Both the position numbers and the translations under genes were made by a program. The notes under the pieces were generated by a model that ran no database searches, was not told where the DNA came from, and saw only the letters and a list, made by a program, of their open reading frames with translations. A DNA stretch of 64,000 nucleotides from Paulownia fortunei (taxonomy: Eukaryota > Streptophyta > Magnoliopsida > Lamiales > Paulowniaceae): positions 310,001-374,000 of the forward strand of contig JAGSPU010000052.1 of NCBI GenBank assembly GCA_019321725.1, in the 5' to 3' direction. Shown one piece after another: positions 38,547 to 50,119 of the stretch. The first letter of the stretch is position 1. Each line of letters opens with the position of its first letter.

Positions 38547-38953
38547 TAGGGATAGCAATGAGTTCGGGTTAGACTTGAACCCGCCCTACTTTAACAGATT
38601 TAAGAAAATATAAGCAGGTAAGAGGCAGGTCTTGATTTTTAATTTTCAAATCTGCCCCACTTGGGGATTTAAAAAATATAAGTAGGTAAGAGGCGGGTCT
38701 TGACTTTTAATTTTCAAACTCGTCTCGCGCACGAACCCATCCCGTTTATTTATTTTTTATTTTAATATATATATTTATATAATATTATATTTTAAAAAAT
38801 ATATTTTTTAAAAAAATTAGTGGTATTATTTTTTTAATATTTTTAAAATTATAAAATGGACCTGCGCGGGTTTGGGTTGGAGGGTTCGGACCTTCAAAAA
38901 TCTTGACGGGACGGATCTTAGATTTTAATAAACTCATCCCGTTAATATCCCTA
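38547..38953. mobile_element. hAT-like MITE nested in the MULE
   Basis: The 407-bp element starts TAGGGATAGCAATGAG and its other end, reverse-complemented, reads TAGGGATATTAACGGG, giving short terminal inverted repeats. It is flanked by ATCGTACA (38539-38546) and ATCGAACA (38954-38961), an 8-bp target duplication with one mismatch, as expected for hAT insertions. The interior contains two AAGTAGGTAAGAGGCGGGTC-like repeats and an AT-rich core. It interrupts the junction between the left MULE arm and the captured kinase fragment, so it inserted after the MULE formed. Confidence 0.75.
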
Positions 38954-38961
38954 ATCGAACA

Positions 38962-39223
38962 TGAGACTATTGAAGGCTTGCTGGTGCTTAGGCTGGAGTT
39001 GTGCTATGACTTCTCCCGGAGAATTTTGGCTTCAATATGAAAGCATAGTGCAAGAGCTGGATGACGGACCCCAGGAGCTTCCTAAAGGCATGTTAAAGCA
39101 GCTTCACACTCGCATGCTTTTCATACTCACCAGATGTAATAAATTGTTGCAGTTTCATAAGGAAAGTGGGTTGGCTGAGGACGAACATGTTTTGAAAATT
39201 AGGAATATATACAAAATTGGTTA
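38962..39223 (+). pseudogene. Captured fragment of an IRE/IREH1-type AGC kinase (N-terminal region)
   Basis: One frame reads [20 protein letters not shown], then [20 protein letters not shown] and [20 protein letters not shown]. From family knowledge this matches the conserved segment upstream of the kinase domain in plant IRE and IREH1 (incomplete root hair elongation) proteins. There is no kinase domain, no neighbouring exon of the parent gene, and the frame ends in AT-rich DNA, so this is a fragment. Its position between the two long TIRs explains it as a gene piece picked up by a Pack-MULE. The 5' CWCLGWSC part may be exon or former intron. Confidence 0.65.
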
Positions 39224-41428
39224 AAATGCTTATCTTCTATCCTATTGGATGAAACATGTAGCTTAATAAATGCCGAAATCTATGAAAAATGTAATATACA
39301 AGAAACGAATCTCATACTTAGCAAAGAACTTACCAAATAATAGTATTGTTATAATGCACGCTTTGAATAGGTTATTATTCTTAGTCGATGAAAAGAGAGA
39401 GATGGGTCAGTAGAAGTTCAAAAGAATTTAATAATTCTTTACTAAATAAATTGCTACAAAAAGGTCTTGACACCACTTATTTTATTATAATTGCAACTAA
39501 ATATTACAATCATAATTACAAACAAAATAAGTAATAAATTGTATATTTTATCTAACTTTGTTTTATTTTCACATTTTTTTCATCACATAGTAGAGTTTCT
39601 GAAATTTTGAGCTCTTTAATATTGAATTTGGCATTACAATAGTTACTTCTTTTGTATTTATAGTTCAATCTAAGAGTATTGCGATGATTCCGAATCCCAA
39701 AATTTTTGTGACATTTTTAAACCTACAAAATTAAATAAAAAAATACTAACATTATATACAAATATATATATATATAAATTTCAACTAATCAACAATTCTT
39801 TTTCAAAATTCAATAAACCATAACCCATGATTAATTTCATAGCAACTAATCAACATTCCTTTCAAAATCCAATAGACCATAACCCATAACTAATTTCATA
39901 CACTTAAGACTTAACCCACATGTAAATAAGCCCTTCAAACTAATCTGTAATTTAAGTCAGAAACAAGCCTAAACAAAATTGGCCTAAGCTAACGCAGCCA
40001 ATCCCACCCAACCAACTGCCTCTGCCTCAAACTACAACTCCAACCCAAATCCTTTATTCAAGCCGAGATAGTTGATGGCGCAAGTTTTTAGAGTGAAATA
40101 TGAGAGGGCCGCCGCAGGTGACCAAGAGGGAGAGGCGCCGCCGCATTGCAAAAAGGAGGGTGATATGGCCGCCGCAACATTGCTAATGGATGGTGACAGG
40201 GGCAGCTGCCTTAAGCGCGAGGGTCGCTGCTACTTTGAAAGGGAGGGTGACGGGCGGTGGTGGTGAAGAAATGGAGCTCCTTGGATGGCTATTCCGGCGA
40301 CCCAACGGTGCCTGCTTAGTGAAGAAATGCTTTTTAGTTTCTAAACAAAAATCAGACAAAAAATTGGTTTAAATAAGAGAGAATTAGTTATGAAATTTGA
40401 ATTTTAAATTTTCGTGTGTCATGTTGATTGAAAGGAAAAAAAATTTGCAGGCCGAAAATGGGGAAAAAAGTTGATGTAATACGAGGAGTCAACCATGGTT
40501 TGTTGCTGGGTTAATTTATATATCATTAAATAAAAAATAAAATAAAATTTCACATGAGTACGTGTCATAATATGAGTGAGTTAGGGCATTACCCACAGGT
40601 TAGCAACGAATTAGCCCGTGATGTGTTCAGAAATTAAGACTTCCCCTTTCTCGATTTTATCTTTCAACAGTACCCAATTCTTTTTATTTTTTTTTTGGTC
40701 CATAAATCTAGTGCATCCAATTCTTGAGAAAAGGGAATTGAACTCATTTACAATTTCCAGAAAAAAATTTGCCTTCCCTAATTATTCCATATTCCCATTT
40801 ACATGCATTTTAATATTTTTATGTACGTAGAGAAAGAGTTATTTTTTTGAAGAAATACTAAAGTGGGCAAAAATTTTGAAAGCGAATACTAAGAAGCAAC
40901 ATCCTCTTTGAGATTTTGGATAAAAGCATATGAAAAATTATTACTAATTTCTAATAGATTGGATATTTTTTCAAATTTTTATGGTGATGAATTTATTAAT
41001 TATAGTTTATTATATATGTATTGCTCGACTAAACTGAATAAGATTGTCCCAATTGTTGGACCTGACTATGCTAATTGTTGGGAATATTTTAACATAAAAT
41101 GTCTTTCGTGAAAAAAATTCCGACCTTAACGACAAAGAAGTTTGTAATTATATTGTTCTTTAATGGCTAATGTTGGAAAAGGAAATCTAGACATACCATG
41201 AAAACTCACCCTTCAAATTTTCAATTTATTTTTTTTTGGCAAAAAAATTAAGGATTAAATAATGCAAAATGAAAAATGAAATAACTTATAAAATCTAAAT
41301 ATTATATATATGTATATATATTTCATTTTTGTAGTTTATAATTCATAATTAGATTGGGTACATATATATGATTGTGCCCAAAACCATAATAAATATTTAA
41401 AAACCAACATTGCTAGCAATAGCATAGC

Positions 41429-42012
41429 TCAATAATGGAAGACATAGACATTGTACTCCACAACAGCATCCCCAGTCTGCGAGTTGAAATCGTGAGTCTT
41501 GGCCTGAGCATAGCCACGCGCAAACCGGAAAGGCCCACTTCCGCCTACGACCGCCATCTCCCTCACGCCGGAAAACACCGCGTTCCGCCCCAAGACGCTG
41601 AGCGTGCTGCCATTATACTTCCCTTCCGTAAATGCAAAGTTTAGCACCATCAAAAAGCCAATAGTTGTTAAGTCGGCTGACGCATACATCCCCTGAGCTC
41701 TTCCCACAAGTTTGGAGCTCATTTCTGGGGAAACAGTCAAAGGGTCGTCCATCATCATCACCGCGCCAAAGATGGTGGCGGAGGCGTTGGTCATGGCGGC
41801 TTCAGCGACGCGTACGGCGGTGGGGTTGCGGCCGCTGACTATGTCGTGGAAGTAGAAGTGGAGGTGGGTGAATTTTTCTCGTTTCAGGCCGAGCTCGTTT
41901 CTGTGGAGATTTCTTGAGAATTGTTGGGAGTTTCCGGGATGAAAGCTGATGAAAAGAAGAGAATGATGATGAAAATGGTGGAGGCGAGGTTTACAGAAGA
42001 AATGGCAGCCAT
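41429..42012 (-). CDS. Dirigent protein, copy 2 (frame broken by one base)
   Basis: Closely related to copy 1: [68 protein letters not shown] and [12 protein letters not shown] are all present. The ATG at 42012 is followed by a signal peptide ([16 protein letters not shown]). The length is 584, one short of 195 codons. The frame breaks in CCCGG at about 41933-41938; one extra base there restores the match to copy 1 through the stop. The downstream part has stayed family-like, so a consensus error or a very recent mutation is more likely than an old pseudogene. Function is as for copy 1: secreted protein guiding phenoxy-radical coupling. The NSS site of copy 1 is replaced here by NAS. Confidence 0.88.
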
Positions 42013-42074
42013 GGTGGTAAAGTTGAACTTTATGATTTGCTTCGCTTTCAGAAAAGAAACAAAATGGAGGGCGG

Positions 42075-42082
42075 CATTATAT
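42075..42082 (-). promoter_or_regulatory. TATA box of dirigent copy 2
   Basis: TATATAAT on the minus strand lies 63 bases before the start codon, in the context GAGTTGAGTATATAAT shared with copy 1. Confidence 0.6.
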
Positions 42083-42199
42083 ACTCAACTCAGAGGGACT
42101 GTTTGTCGATCTCATTTCTTTAATTTGAGGTGGCCAAACTTTAGTCTAACTGATTAAGAGATAAAATTTTCATTTGATTTTACATAAATTGAAGGATTG

Positions 42200-45100
42200 A
42201 TACTTCCTCCGTTTACTGGCATAGTCAACTTGACTATTTGTTTAAAGTGAAATAACAAATAATTTAGTTTTGTTTTTTTCAATCTAAAATGATGTCATCC
42301 CCTCCTTTCATAATTACAAAAACCTCCCATTTAACTTAATAATTTGACAATTTGAATTTTTAAAATTTTTTAAGTTAAGGGCAAAATAATCAATTGATCG
42401 TGACTTACATTTGAATTTTTTATTTTTTATTTATCATTAATATATTAATTAAGTCAAATGTATAAAATAATATCATTAATGTACTTGATGCGTATTGATA
42501 ATATTGGAATAAAATATAGAACAATATTTGGAATAGAGAATTCTTATTTGCAAAATACAAGAACAAATATAAAGTTCGCTAGAAAAAATTGATGATGACA
42601 TTATTTTTTGGATAAAGTTTGTTAAATGTGACAAACTTAAAGGGGATGTTTTTATAATTTAAAGAAAGATAAATTGATAATTTAACTATTTTATAAGAAA
42701 TGTAAGAATAGTTAATCCTGTTTTCTATTTACCCATCCTCCCCCCAAAACTAAAATAGTAAAATCTATGTGGCCTCTGTGTTGTGTTCATCCATGGGAAA
42801 ATCATTTTGATGGATAACTATTTTGCAGAAAAGGGTTTATACAGTAGAATATTAATATATATATATATATGTATATGTATATGTACACTCCTAAATTCTA
42901 AGGATAAGTATGTAACCTTCAATTTATACCTACTACCACAACAAGATTTTACCTTCACGCAAACAACAATTGCAATATAGATCTATATTAATGGTTCAAT
43001 ATTTTTGGTTTTTGAGTCCCAAATCATCCAACATTAAAGCAGGGTCTGTGGACTAAAATGGTATTTAACTATGATGTTTATTAACATAGCCATATAAAAG
43101 TTGCAAGGAGATTAAAGAAGCAAAAGGTGATCACAGACGAACTTCTATTATTGGGCAACTTTGATTAGAGTTAATATGTTGAAAAAGACCATGGCCCTGT
43201 AAGCAGCTTGCCTTTTTTTTTTTTTTTTGGCTTTTTCTAGTCTTTATGATAATTTAGAAATTGGGCGTGAGACTTTATATCTTCTGTAATTTATGTTTCA
43301 AGCATAACTAAACGTTGAGGATAGGGAATAAAGGTAATAATAATTTCTAGCTAGATAAATGATATCTCACCTAACTATATATTCCATATCTTAAACATAT
43401 ATGTTCCTAATTGTTAAGCTGCGAAATAAAATATTTTGATTTTTCAAGTAGTTTTTGTTAGATAAAAATCAAAAAAAGGCGATCATGAAAAGTGAATATG
43501 CAAACAAACGTACATATGAACATACTAAAGTATGGCATTGGTCACGTTCATTTTAAAACGTAACAAAAACTCCCATAAAAGTGTAATGTGGCATTATCAA
43601 AAACTTTTAAAATGAAAATGTCCTTCTCATTGTCTACTCTCATAAAGTATGCTTTGTCACAAACACCCTCTAAAATCTACTTTGAATAATTTTGAATTTT
43701 TATCTAAAAAGTTTATTGAAAAATACCATTTGATATTTATAGATTTTTAGTAAATTAATATGAAAATGAGTAGAAGCTTCACAAATTCACAATTTTTGTA
43801 TTTGTCATGTTATTACTCCAACTATTGTACAACTATATTTTATGAAGTCAATTGTTCATGCAAAATACCCAAATAATATGTGTTGTTTATTGGAACGTAA
43901 TTATGCATATTATATGGATATATTAGATAAAACTAATATTTTATTTTATATTAAGATTATATATTATATTCGTTATATAATTATTTATAATATACCATAG
44001 TTTAAGCTATTCACACAAATTATGGATTATTTGATTTGTCTTAATACATTAATTATATATATATAGGTTCGTATATGTATACATACATATTATGTTTTGG
44101 TGGGGGGGGGGGGGGGGGTTGTGTGTGCGCATGCATAACCTAATTTATTAACCTGCAGAGGCATTCGAAAACTAACTAATATCCTTCTTTAAAAAGAAAA
44201 TTCACACATACTTTATAACTTATATAATATAATTATTTCAAACAATAATAAATATGTATAAATAATATGAAGTGTAATACATATGACATATGGGTAAGTT
44301 TATATACATACAAACCTACATATATATATATATATTATATGTATAGCATTATATACACATATCTTTTAAGAATTATTTTATTTGTTACTGAATTAAGTAA
44401 GGTATTTTTTACAAGTATAATAATAATTGCAAATATTTCATAATGATAACAAACATGTATACAACAATATATAACACACATTGTGTGAAATTTTCAGCAA
44501 TTATATGAAAAAAGAATTGTGAAATTGTGGAACTTTACACGTTGCTATATTAATTTTTAAGAAATCATAAATTTAGATATTTTAAATAAAATATATCTCA
44601 AAATCACTCGAAATAGATTCTTGAGAGAGGTGGTGGGGTAACTAGGAAGGGCATTTTAATCTTAAGAATTTTGAACAATATTACATCGCACTTTTAGGGA
44701 TTTTTTTGTTGTGTGTTGAACTTAGCGTGAAATTGGTGAACCAAATCAATAATATACTTCAATGGCGCAAAATGTAATTAACCCATAAAAATATATCTTC
44801 CTTATTTTTAAACTTTTGACTAGAGAAATGATTTTATGTAAATCAAAATTAATTGCTATTTTCTTCCTAGTATTTTTGTTCGCATGTAAATCATAGTACT
44901 ACTATTATATAACCAGCACGAAGAAAGTAAGCGTTTGGGGGGGAAAAAGAGTTGAGCATGAAATCTGACATTCTTAATTTTGTTGGGTATGATTCGTTTA
45001 CAAAAACAGTTATTCCCAATACAACTAGCATTCCCAAATACATGGGTTCTCCTCCATCATAATCATTAAAAAAATTAAAAAAATTAAAAAATTAGAAATA

Positions 45101-45330
45101 AAAATAAAAATAAAAAGACGCTGGTTCATCTCAACCCAATAAGTGAATGGGTTGCTCTAAATTAGAATTGGATTTTGCTTAAAAATTCTACCAACAAGGA
45201 AGAAATTCACCTCCTAACAAGATAATAAAATCGTTAGCAATTTAATAAATTAGAAAATTTTCATTTCGGCGTAGTTTTTACTTGCAGCTTTGTACACCCA
45301 TTTTTTTGGAGATTGAAAACCTAAAGGCCC
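42200..45330. other. AT-rich intergenic DNA
   Basis: No gene is supported. A possible Stowaway-like end (CTTCCTCCGTTTACTG) lies near 42205. There is a T run at 43212-43228, a G run of about 17 bases after GGT at about 44102-44118, and several AT runs. Open frames are short and non-descript. Confidence 0.5.
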
Positions 45331-45349
45331 TAAACTAAGTTGGCCTTAA

Positions 45350-45450
45350 CTCGAGCCCAATACAATACATTAAGCCCATATTGAGATTCCATCTCTTTCA
45401 GCCCATTCCCATCCTAAAATCCTATTTCCTCTTCCCTATATAAGCCGCTT
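45350..45450 (+). promoter_or_regulatory. Ribosomal-protein-type promoter of the RPL21 pseudogene
   Basis: Three AGCCCA elements (TGGGCT on the other strand; about 45354, 45372 and 45400) are site II motifs typical of plant ribosomal protein promoters, followed by TATATAA at 45437-45443. The ATG lies 75 bases further on. Their presence shows the pseudogene arose by DNA duplication or in-place decay, not from a retro-copied mRNA. Confidence 0.55.
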
Positions 45451-45517
45451 CCCTCTCGCGAAATCCTGTCCCTCATCCCTTTTTTCACACACTGAGGCAG
45501 CTTAAAAACAACAAAAA

Positions 45518-46963
45518 ATGCCGGCGGGTCATGGTCTGAGGCTGCGCACCAGGGATCTCTCGCTCGACCATTCAGAAGAAGGGTCCGAGTCATCTATCGA
45601 CCTATCTTGGGATGTATAAAATCGGAGACTATATGGATGTCAAAGTTTAACGGGTCTACCCACAACGGCTTGCCCCACAAGTTCTACCATGGGCGCACGG
45701 GTCTGGATTGTTACCAAGCACGCTATCGGCGTTAAAGTCAACAAGAAGGTATAAAGCATCTATATTTACATGTCCAATATCTACATTTCTGCAATTGCAT
45801 GAACTTCTTTTTCTTTTTGTGATTACTTATTATTTTCTTATGGATTACTGAAGTTTGGATATTGAATGTAGTTGAGCATGATGTGGCATGATATGAAATA
45901 AATCTATTATAACTTGCAATTATGTTATTGCAAGTACTTCTTTGATGTTTCTCTTGAAAGCTTAGGTATTACTAACAAATATGTTCTTGCAGCATATCTT
46001 TGGTGTTTTTTCTTGAAATGCAATGGAGGATAATACATTTCGTAGTGGTTTCTTAGCTAGATTTCAGGTTAAAAACACTGTGTTAAAATGTTGCGGTGTT
46101 GGCGGAATTGAATAGTACATGAGTTTGCTGAAATGAATTGTGGGAATGGTATTTATGTGCTGGTAGGTGTATGAACTTGTATGTGATCGATCATGTTGAT
46201 GATGACATATTCTCAACAGATTTGTAGTGGCCACTTGAGAAACTGCCCAGGCTTGGGAGCTTTTGCCTTTGTAAGGCTTAAGAGCTTTCATCTTTTGTCT
46301 TTGCAAGGCTTGGCAGCTACCGGCTTCACTAGGCTGAGAGCTTTCTGCTTTCACCTTGTCCAGGCTTGGTAACTTCAGCTTGGCTAGGCTTGTGAGCTTG
46401 TGCTGCAATTGTCCTTCCTTGGATATTTGAGGCAACATTTTTTCCTCTTTTTTCAAAATAAGCATCTTATCTTTTTATCCTCAATTGTTTATGTTGTATT
46501 CATGTTAACTTTATACTTTTAAATCTAGATCTAATGACTGTGATCACCAGAAATTTGGAATATCTAATGAAACATAATTAGTTTCTTGTTGTTTAATGCT
46601 AAGTTGATGAACCTTGTCTTACTTTTCTGCTTGTTCATTCTTGAATTTGTGGTCGCGTTTGATCCTCAAAGACAGTTTAACCATAGCATGCTGCTTGGTT
46701 TTTGTAATTGAAGGTTGGTAACCGAATCATAAAGAAGAGGATACATGTTCATGTGGAACATGTTCAGCTGTGCCACGAGGAGTTTCTGCAAAGGATAAAA
46801 AAAGTATAACCAATTGAAGGTGGAGGCAAAAGCACAAGGTAAAATTATTAGCACCAATAGGCCGCCAGAGAGACCCAAACCTGGTTTAATGGTGGAAGGC
46901 GCGATGCTAGAAACTGTCACTTCCATACCATATGATGTAGTCAATGATCTCCAGGGTTACTAA
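45518..46963 (+). pseudogene. RPL21: 60S ribosomal protein L21 (eL21) pseudogene
   Basis: Exon 1 (45518-45748) begins with MPAGHGLR and, across several frames, continues with pieces like PHKFYHGRTG and a VTKHAIGVKVNKK-like end. After an intron with GTATAA donor and GAAG acceptor, exon 2 (46714-46963) reads [28 protein letters not shown] and [12 protein letters not shown]. Lesions include a missing T after GGATCTC, a missing A in CAGAAGAAGG, an extra T in AAAGTTTAACGG, missing bases in CGCACGGGTCTGG, and a frame loss with stop at about 46797-46811. There are also amino-acid changes in positions normally fixed. Five or more lesions in under 500 coding bases is far denser than elsewhere in the window. 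The intact gene supplies a core 60S subunit protein; this copy cannot. Confidence 0.9.
46239..46415. repeat. Degenerate minisatellite in the RPL21 pseudogene intron
   Basis: Variants of an AGGCTTGGNAGCTT core recur about six times (CAGGCTTGGGAGCTT, AAGGCTTAAGAGCTT, AAGGCTTGGCAGCT, TAGGCTGAGAGCTT, CAGGCTTGGTAACTT, TAGGCTTGTGAGCTT). Spacing is about 25-33 bases. The repeats make a long open frame on the minus strand, which is almost certainly a by-product. Confidence 0.7.
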
Positions 46964-46969
46964 GGCTTG

Positions 46970-49600
46970 GCTACAATTGGGGTGTTTTCTTGTTTGGCCT
47001 TACTTTTCTGATATTGTTGCATTAGACTCGTTCCTTCTATTCTTTTTTGCTTATGTGATGGACAATGGTGGCAATTGATAACTCAGACCAATTTTTAGGC
47101 AGAATATATAGATACATGACTTATTAATACATGATTTTGGTTTTCTTATATGATAGGAGAAACCTTGTTGAATGAGTTGCAATAACATTTGTTCGATTTG
47201 TTTTAGCACTTTAGGTATTATTTTGAAGGGATTCATGTGCGTGCAGTATCGGTAGCAAATTAAAGTATCAAATTCTAGAATGAATTTGCTTGGTAATCCT
47301 TCTGTGATGATTACACAGTTGCTTGTGTGAGAAATGTTAGATGGGATATCTAAAATGAATGGAGAGAGCTCTTGACATTATTATATTTTGAGGATTCTAC
47401 AAATAAACCAGTGGCATTTGGGTTATTTGGTACAGTTAAATGAGATTGAAGTATTATGTAAAATTGCTGTTTTGCTTGTTTGCTATTGTCATAATCTGGT
47501 TCAGTATTGTTTTTTATGCAATTATTTCATTTGGTGTTGATGGTTCTCTAAACCCTGGTTTTGCTGAAAGTGAGTTGAGTATGAGTTTACTGTCTCGGTT
47601 CTCCTTCGATTTTGGATGCAACTAAAATGACTTTTTCTTAGAATTTTGGAAAATGAATATATGATTTTCCAACCTCGCTGGTTTTCTTTTCCAACAGTAT
47701 AACTGCAGTTGTAATAGATGTCAGCCTGCTTTTGCGCAACATACACCGAATGTTGTTTTTGGCTATAAATTAGCACCTTCCATTGTTGGAATTCAAAATT
47801 GACATTGGGCCTGATTCAAGAGTGTTGTCAGTGCTATGTTAGTCTGAGCCAACAAAAACATAACTGCATTATGCATATTTCAAAAAGTAACTTGCTACAT
47901 AAATTTGTTCTTTACTACTATTATTGGTCGGGGTATGGCCTCACTATTCCCCAGTTTAGTAATGAGCAACCATGTTTTAGTACCACACTATTAAAATCTA
48001 AGTCTTAAGATTATATTTATCTTTCCCTCTGTTGGTAATGAGCGCATTTCATAGATTTATAATGTAGAGAAACAACTTAAGGAATGGACAAATCCAAAAC
48101 TTGAAATGCTAACAGAACGACAGATGCAATCCCTTACCTTACTAGCACTAAGAATCCAAATCCCAACGACCAAATAGCATACAATGAAGTGAAGCAGATG
48201 CTGAATTCTAAAGAGCCAAATCATAATAAGTGAAATATGGGATGAAAAAATAAAATGATGTTTATTATATATGGATCTATTATGAATTTTTATTAAAAAT
48301 ATAGTAAAAGATCAGCCAAAAATATGAAAATGGATAATATACAATTTTTAGACGTACATGTAAAATGCAAATGTTAAAAAAGTAAAATACAAATGTTAAA
48401 AAATATTCGGAGAAAAAATATTCATTAAAATGTAATATTATTTGTAAAGTATTATAAAAAGTAAGTATAATCGTGTATAAAATATTTTACTTCAAAAGTG
48501 TTAAATATTATCTGATGGTACGAAATGTGTGTGAAAAATAATTTTTTTTAATTATGAGTATATATAAGTATTATATAAATATAATATTATTTTTTTACTA
48601 ATAGAGGCCAAAACCAACATAATGCAACAAACATTCCATTTCCACCGAACATTTTGACATTGTTGGTTACAAGTGCCGTGGCCGCAACCATTGGAATGAT
48701 TGTTCTTGTGCAATTGGGTCTAAGAAATGTCAATTGAGAGCCGAACAAAACACGTATTTATGTATATTGTGTTCATTTTACACAAACGTTATAATCTATG
48801 ACTTCTTCAATAATAATTATATTTATAAATGTATTTTACTAATATTTTAATATTTGCAACTAATGTTGATGGCAAGATAAGGTTTACACATAAGATGATC
48901 GTATAATTAAGGTATAAATTCATCATTTTTTTTTATCGGTATTAATAATTGTGATTTTTAGTTGCCTTAGCCAAATGATATTTCAAGAATTGGATTTTGT
49001 TGGCCTAAGATTTTTGCTTTTTTTAATGGCATTGCTGCTTTTCGACACATTTTGATTTTTTTCATTGACACTATATCCAAAAAAAAAGCAAATGTAAATC
49101 AACAAACCCTAGATTTAAAAAACAATCATGTATGATCATTAACAATAATTTTAAATAGCATAATCACATGTAAATGTTATCAATAAGCATAAGTATCAAT
49201 TATATATTTATTTACTCGTTTTTGCAATCGCAATCTATAATTGCATCGTATAATGCCACAATTAACTTTCTTTATATATTTTTCGAAAACACAGATTTTG
49301 AACAACAAACACCATAATATATCATTGTGAAATAATCTTGTCTATTAATTTTCCTGCTCTCTTAATTACATTGAGTATTTTGTAACAACAAACTACCATA
49401 TCCTTACATCTAAAAAAATCTCTCTTTTTTGTCCAAAGTAATAAACTAAATTTTGAAATACATATTATACGTATATTAGTATATTCATCTCTCATATATA
49501 CACAATTTTTATGTGAGAATATAACATACATATATTTATATATGTAAATTTACCAATATATATGTAAATATTTTTTTTGGTTTTTTTTTTATTTTTATTT
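46970..49600. other. Intergenic DNA, no supported gene
   Basis: The left part may be the old 3' UTR and flank of the RPL21 copy. The stretch after TTTTCCAACAG near 47700 looks like a short exon (YNCSCNRCQPAF) but ends quickly, and I cannot place it in a gene. 48000-49600 is AT-rich. Confidence 0.4.
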
Positions 49601-49995
49601 TTTTTACACTGGAGCAATAGTAATGCACGTATGCAGACACCTCCACTCCTATTTAATATGTGTTGAGACGACCTTTTTCTCTCTCCTCTTCTTACATTCT
49701 CTCTTCTATTTCTGTAAAACCCTAACTCTCTAATCAATCGATCCCCCACCTCTACTTTCTCTTTCTCTGAAAATCCATCGATTTCTTTCACCACATTCGC
49801 GTGCAAACCGCGGGCCTCAACCCCAACGATCAATTCCCTTTGAATCACCCATTTTTCCTCATTCCAATTAAAGTTCTTGAAAGATCTTTAATATTACCCA
49901 TTTCCCATCGATTTTTTTATAAATTGATCTCGGATTTTTGTAATTAACTAGGGTTTTGAGAGCGCAAGGCTGGCGATTGTCGCTGGGCACTGGTG

Positions 49996-50058
49996 ATGGC
50001 GGATCCGCCACAAGTCCGCCGACAGTTGGTGCTCGAATTTGGATTTCCGCGATTTTAG
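49996..50058 (+). promoter_or_regulatory. uORF in the CCR4 leader (20 codons)
   Basis: An ATG followed by ADPPQVRRQLVLEFGFPRF and TAG lies 61 bases before the CCR4 start codon, within the CT-rich leader (about 49680-50119). If transcribed it would be met first by scanning ribosomes. Whether the peptide is conserved in other plants is unknown to me. Confidence 0.5.
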
Positions 50059-50119
50059 GGTTTGAAACGACGTTGAAAGAAGAGACGGAGGAATTTAATT
50101 TGAGAGAGGTTACGGGAAA

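Larger units (their letters stand above)
38146..40617. mobile_element. Mutator-like element with long TIRs, probable Pack-MULE
   Basis: The left arm (38146-about 38540) and right arm (about 40215-40617) are inverted repeats of roughly 390-400 bp. Matching landmarks are GGGTTAATTCG against GGGCTAATTCG at the outer ends, then AATTTTATTTTATTTTTTAT, AGCAACAAACCATGG, GACACACGAAAATTTAAAAT and GGAATAGCCATCCAAGG. The flanks read GTGATAT before the left end and GTGATGT after the right end; taking the adjoining CC into account, a diverged 9-bp target duplication (CCGTGATRT) is possible, as Mutator elements make. No transposase is visible, so the element is non-autonomous. Inside it are a nested hAT-like MITE and a captured-gene fragment resembling IRE/IREH1 kinases. 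It separates two dirigent paralogues. Confidence 0.75.

Noticed and set aside
40072..40372. Plus-strand ORFs with GC-rich sequence
   Set aside because: They lie at and inside the right inverted arm of the Mutator-like element; no family match and partly repeated in the left arm.
42205..42740. Complete Stowaway MITE
   Set aside because: The left end resembles CTTCCTCCGTTTACTG but I could not find a matching inverted right end.
46064..46465. 133-codon minus-strand ORF (Ser/Lys/Gln-rich)
   Set aside because: It lies inside the RPL21 pseudogene intron and is produced by a degenerate minisatellite; no domain is visible.
47690..47800. Isolated exon after TTTTCCAACAG
   Set aside because: Only about 35 codons, no partner exon and no recognisable family.
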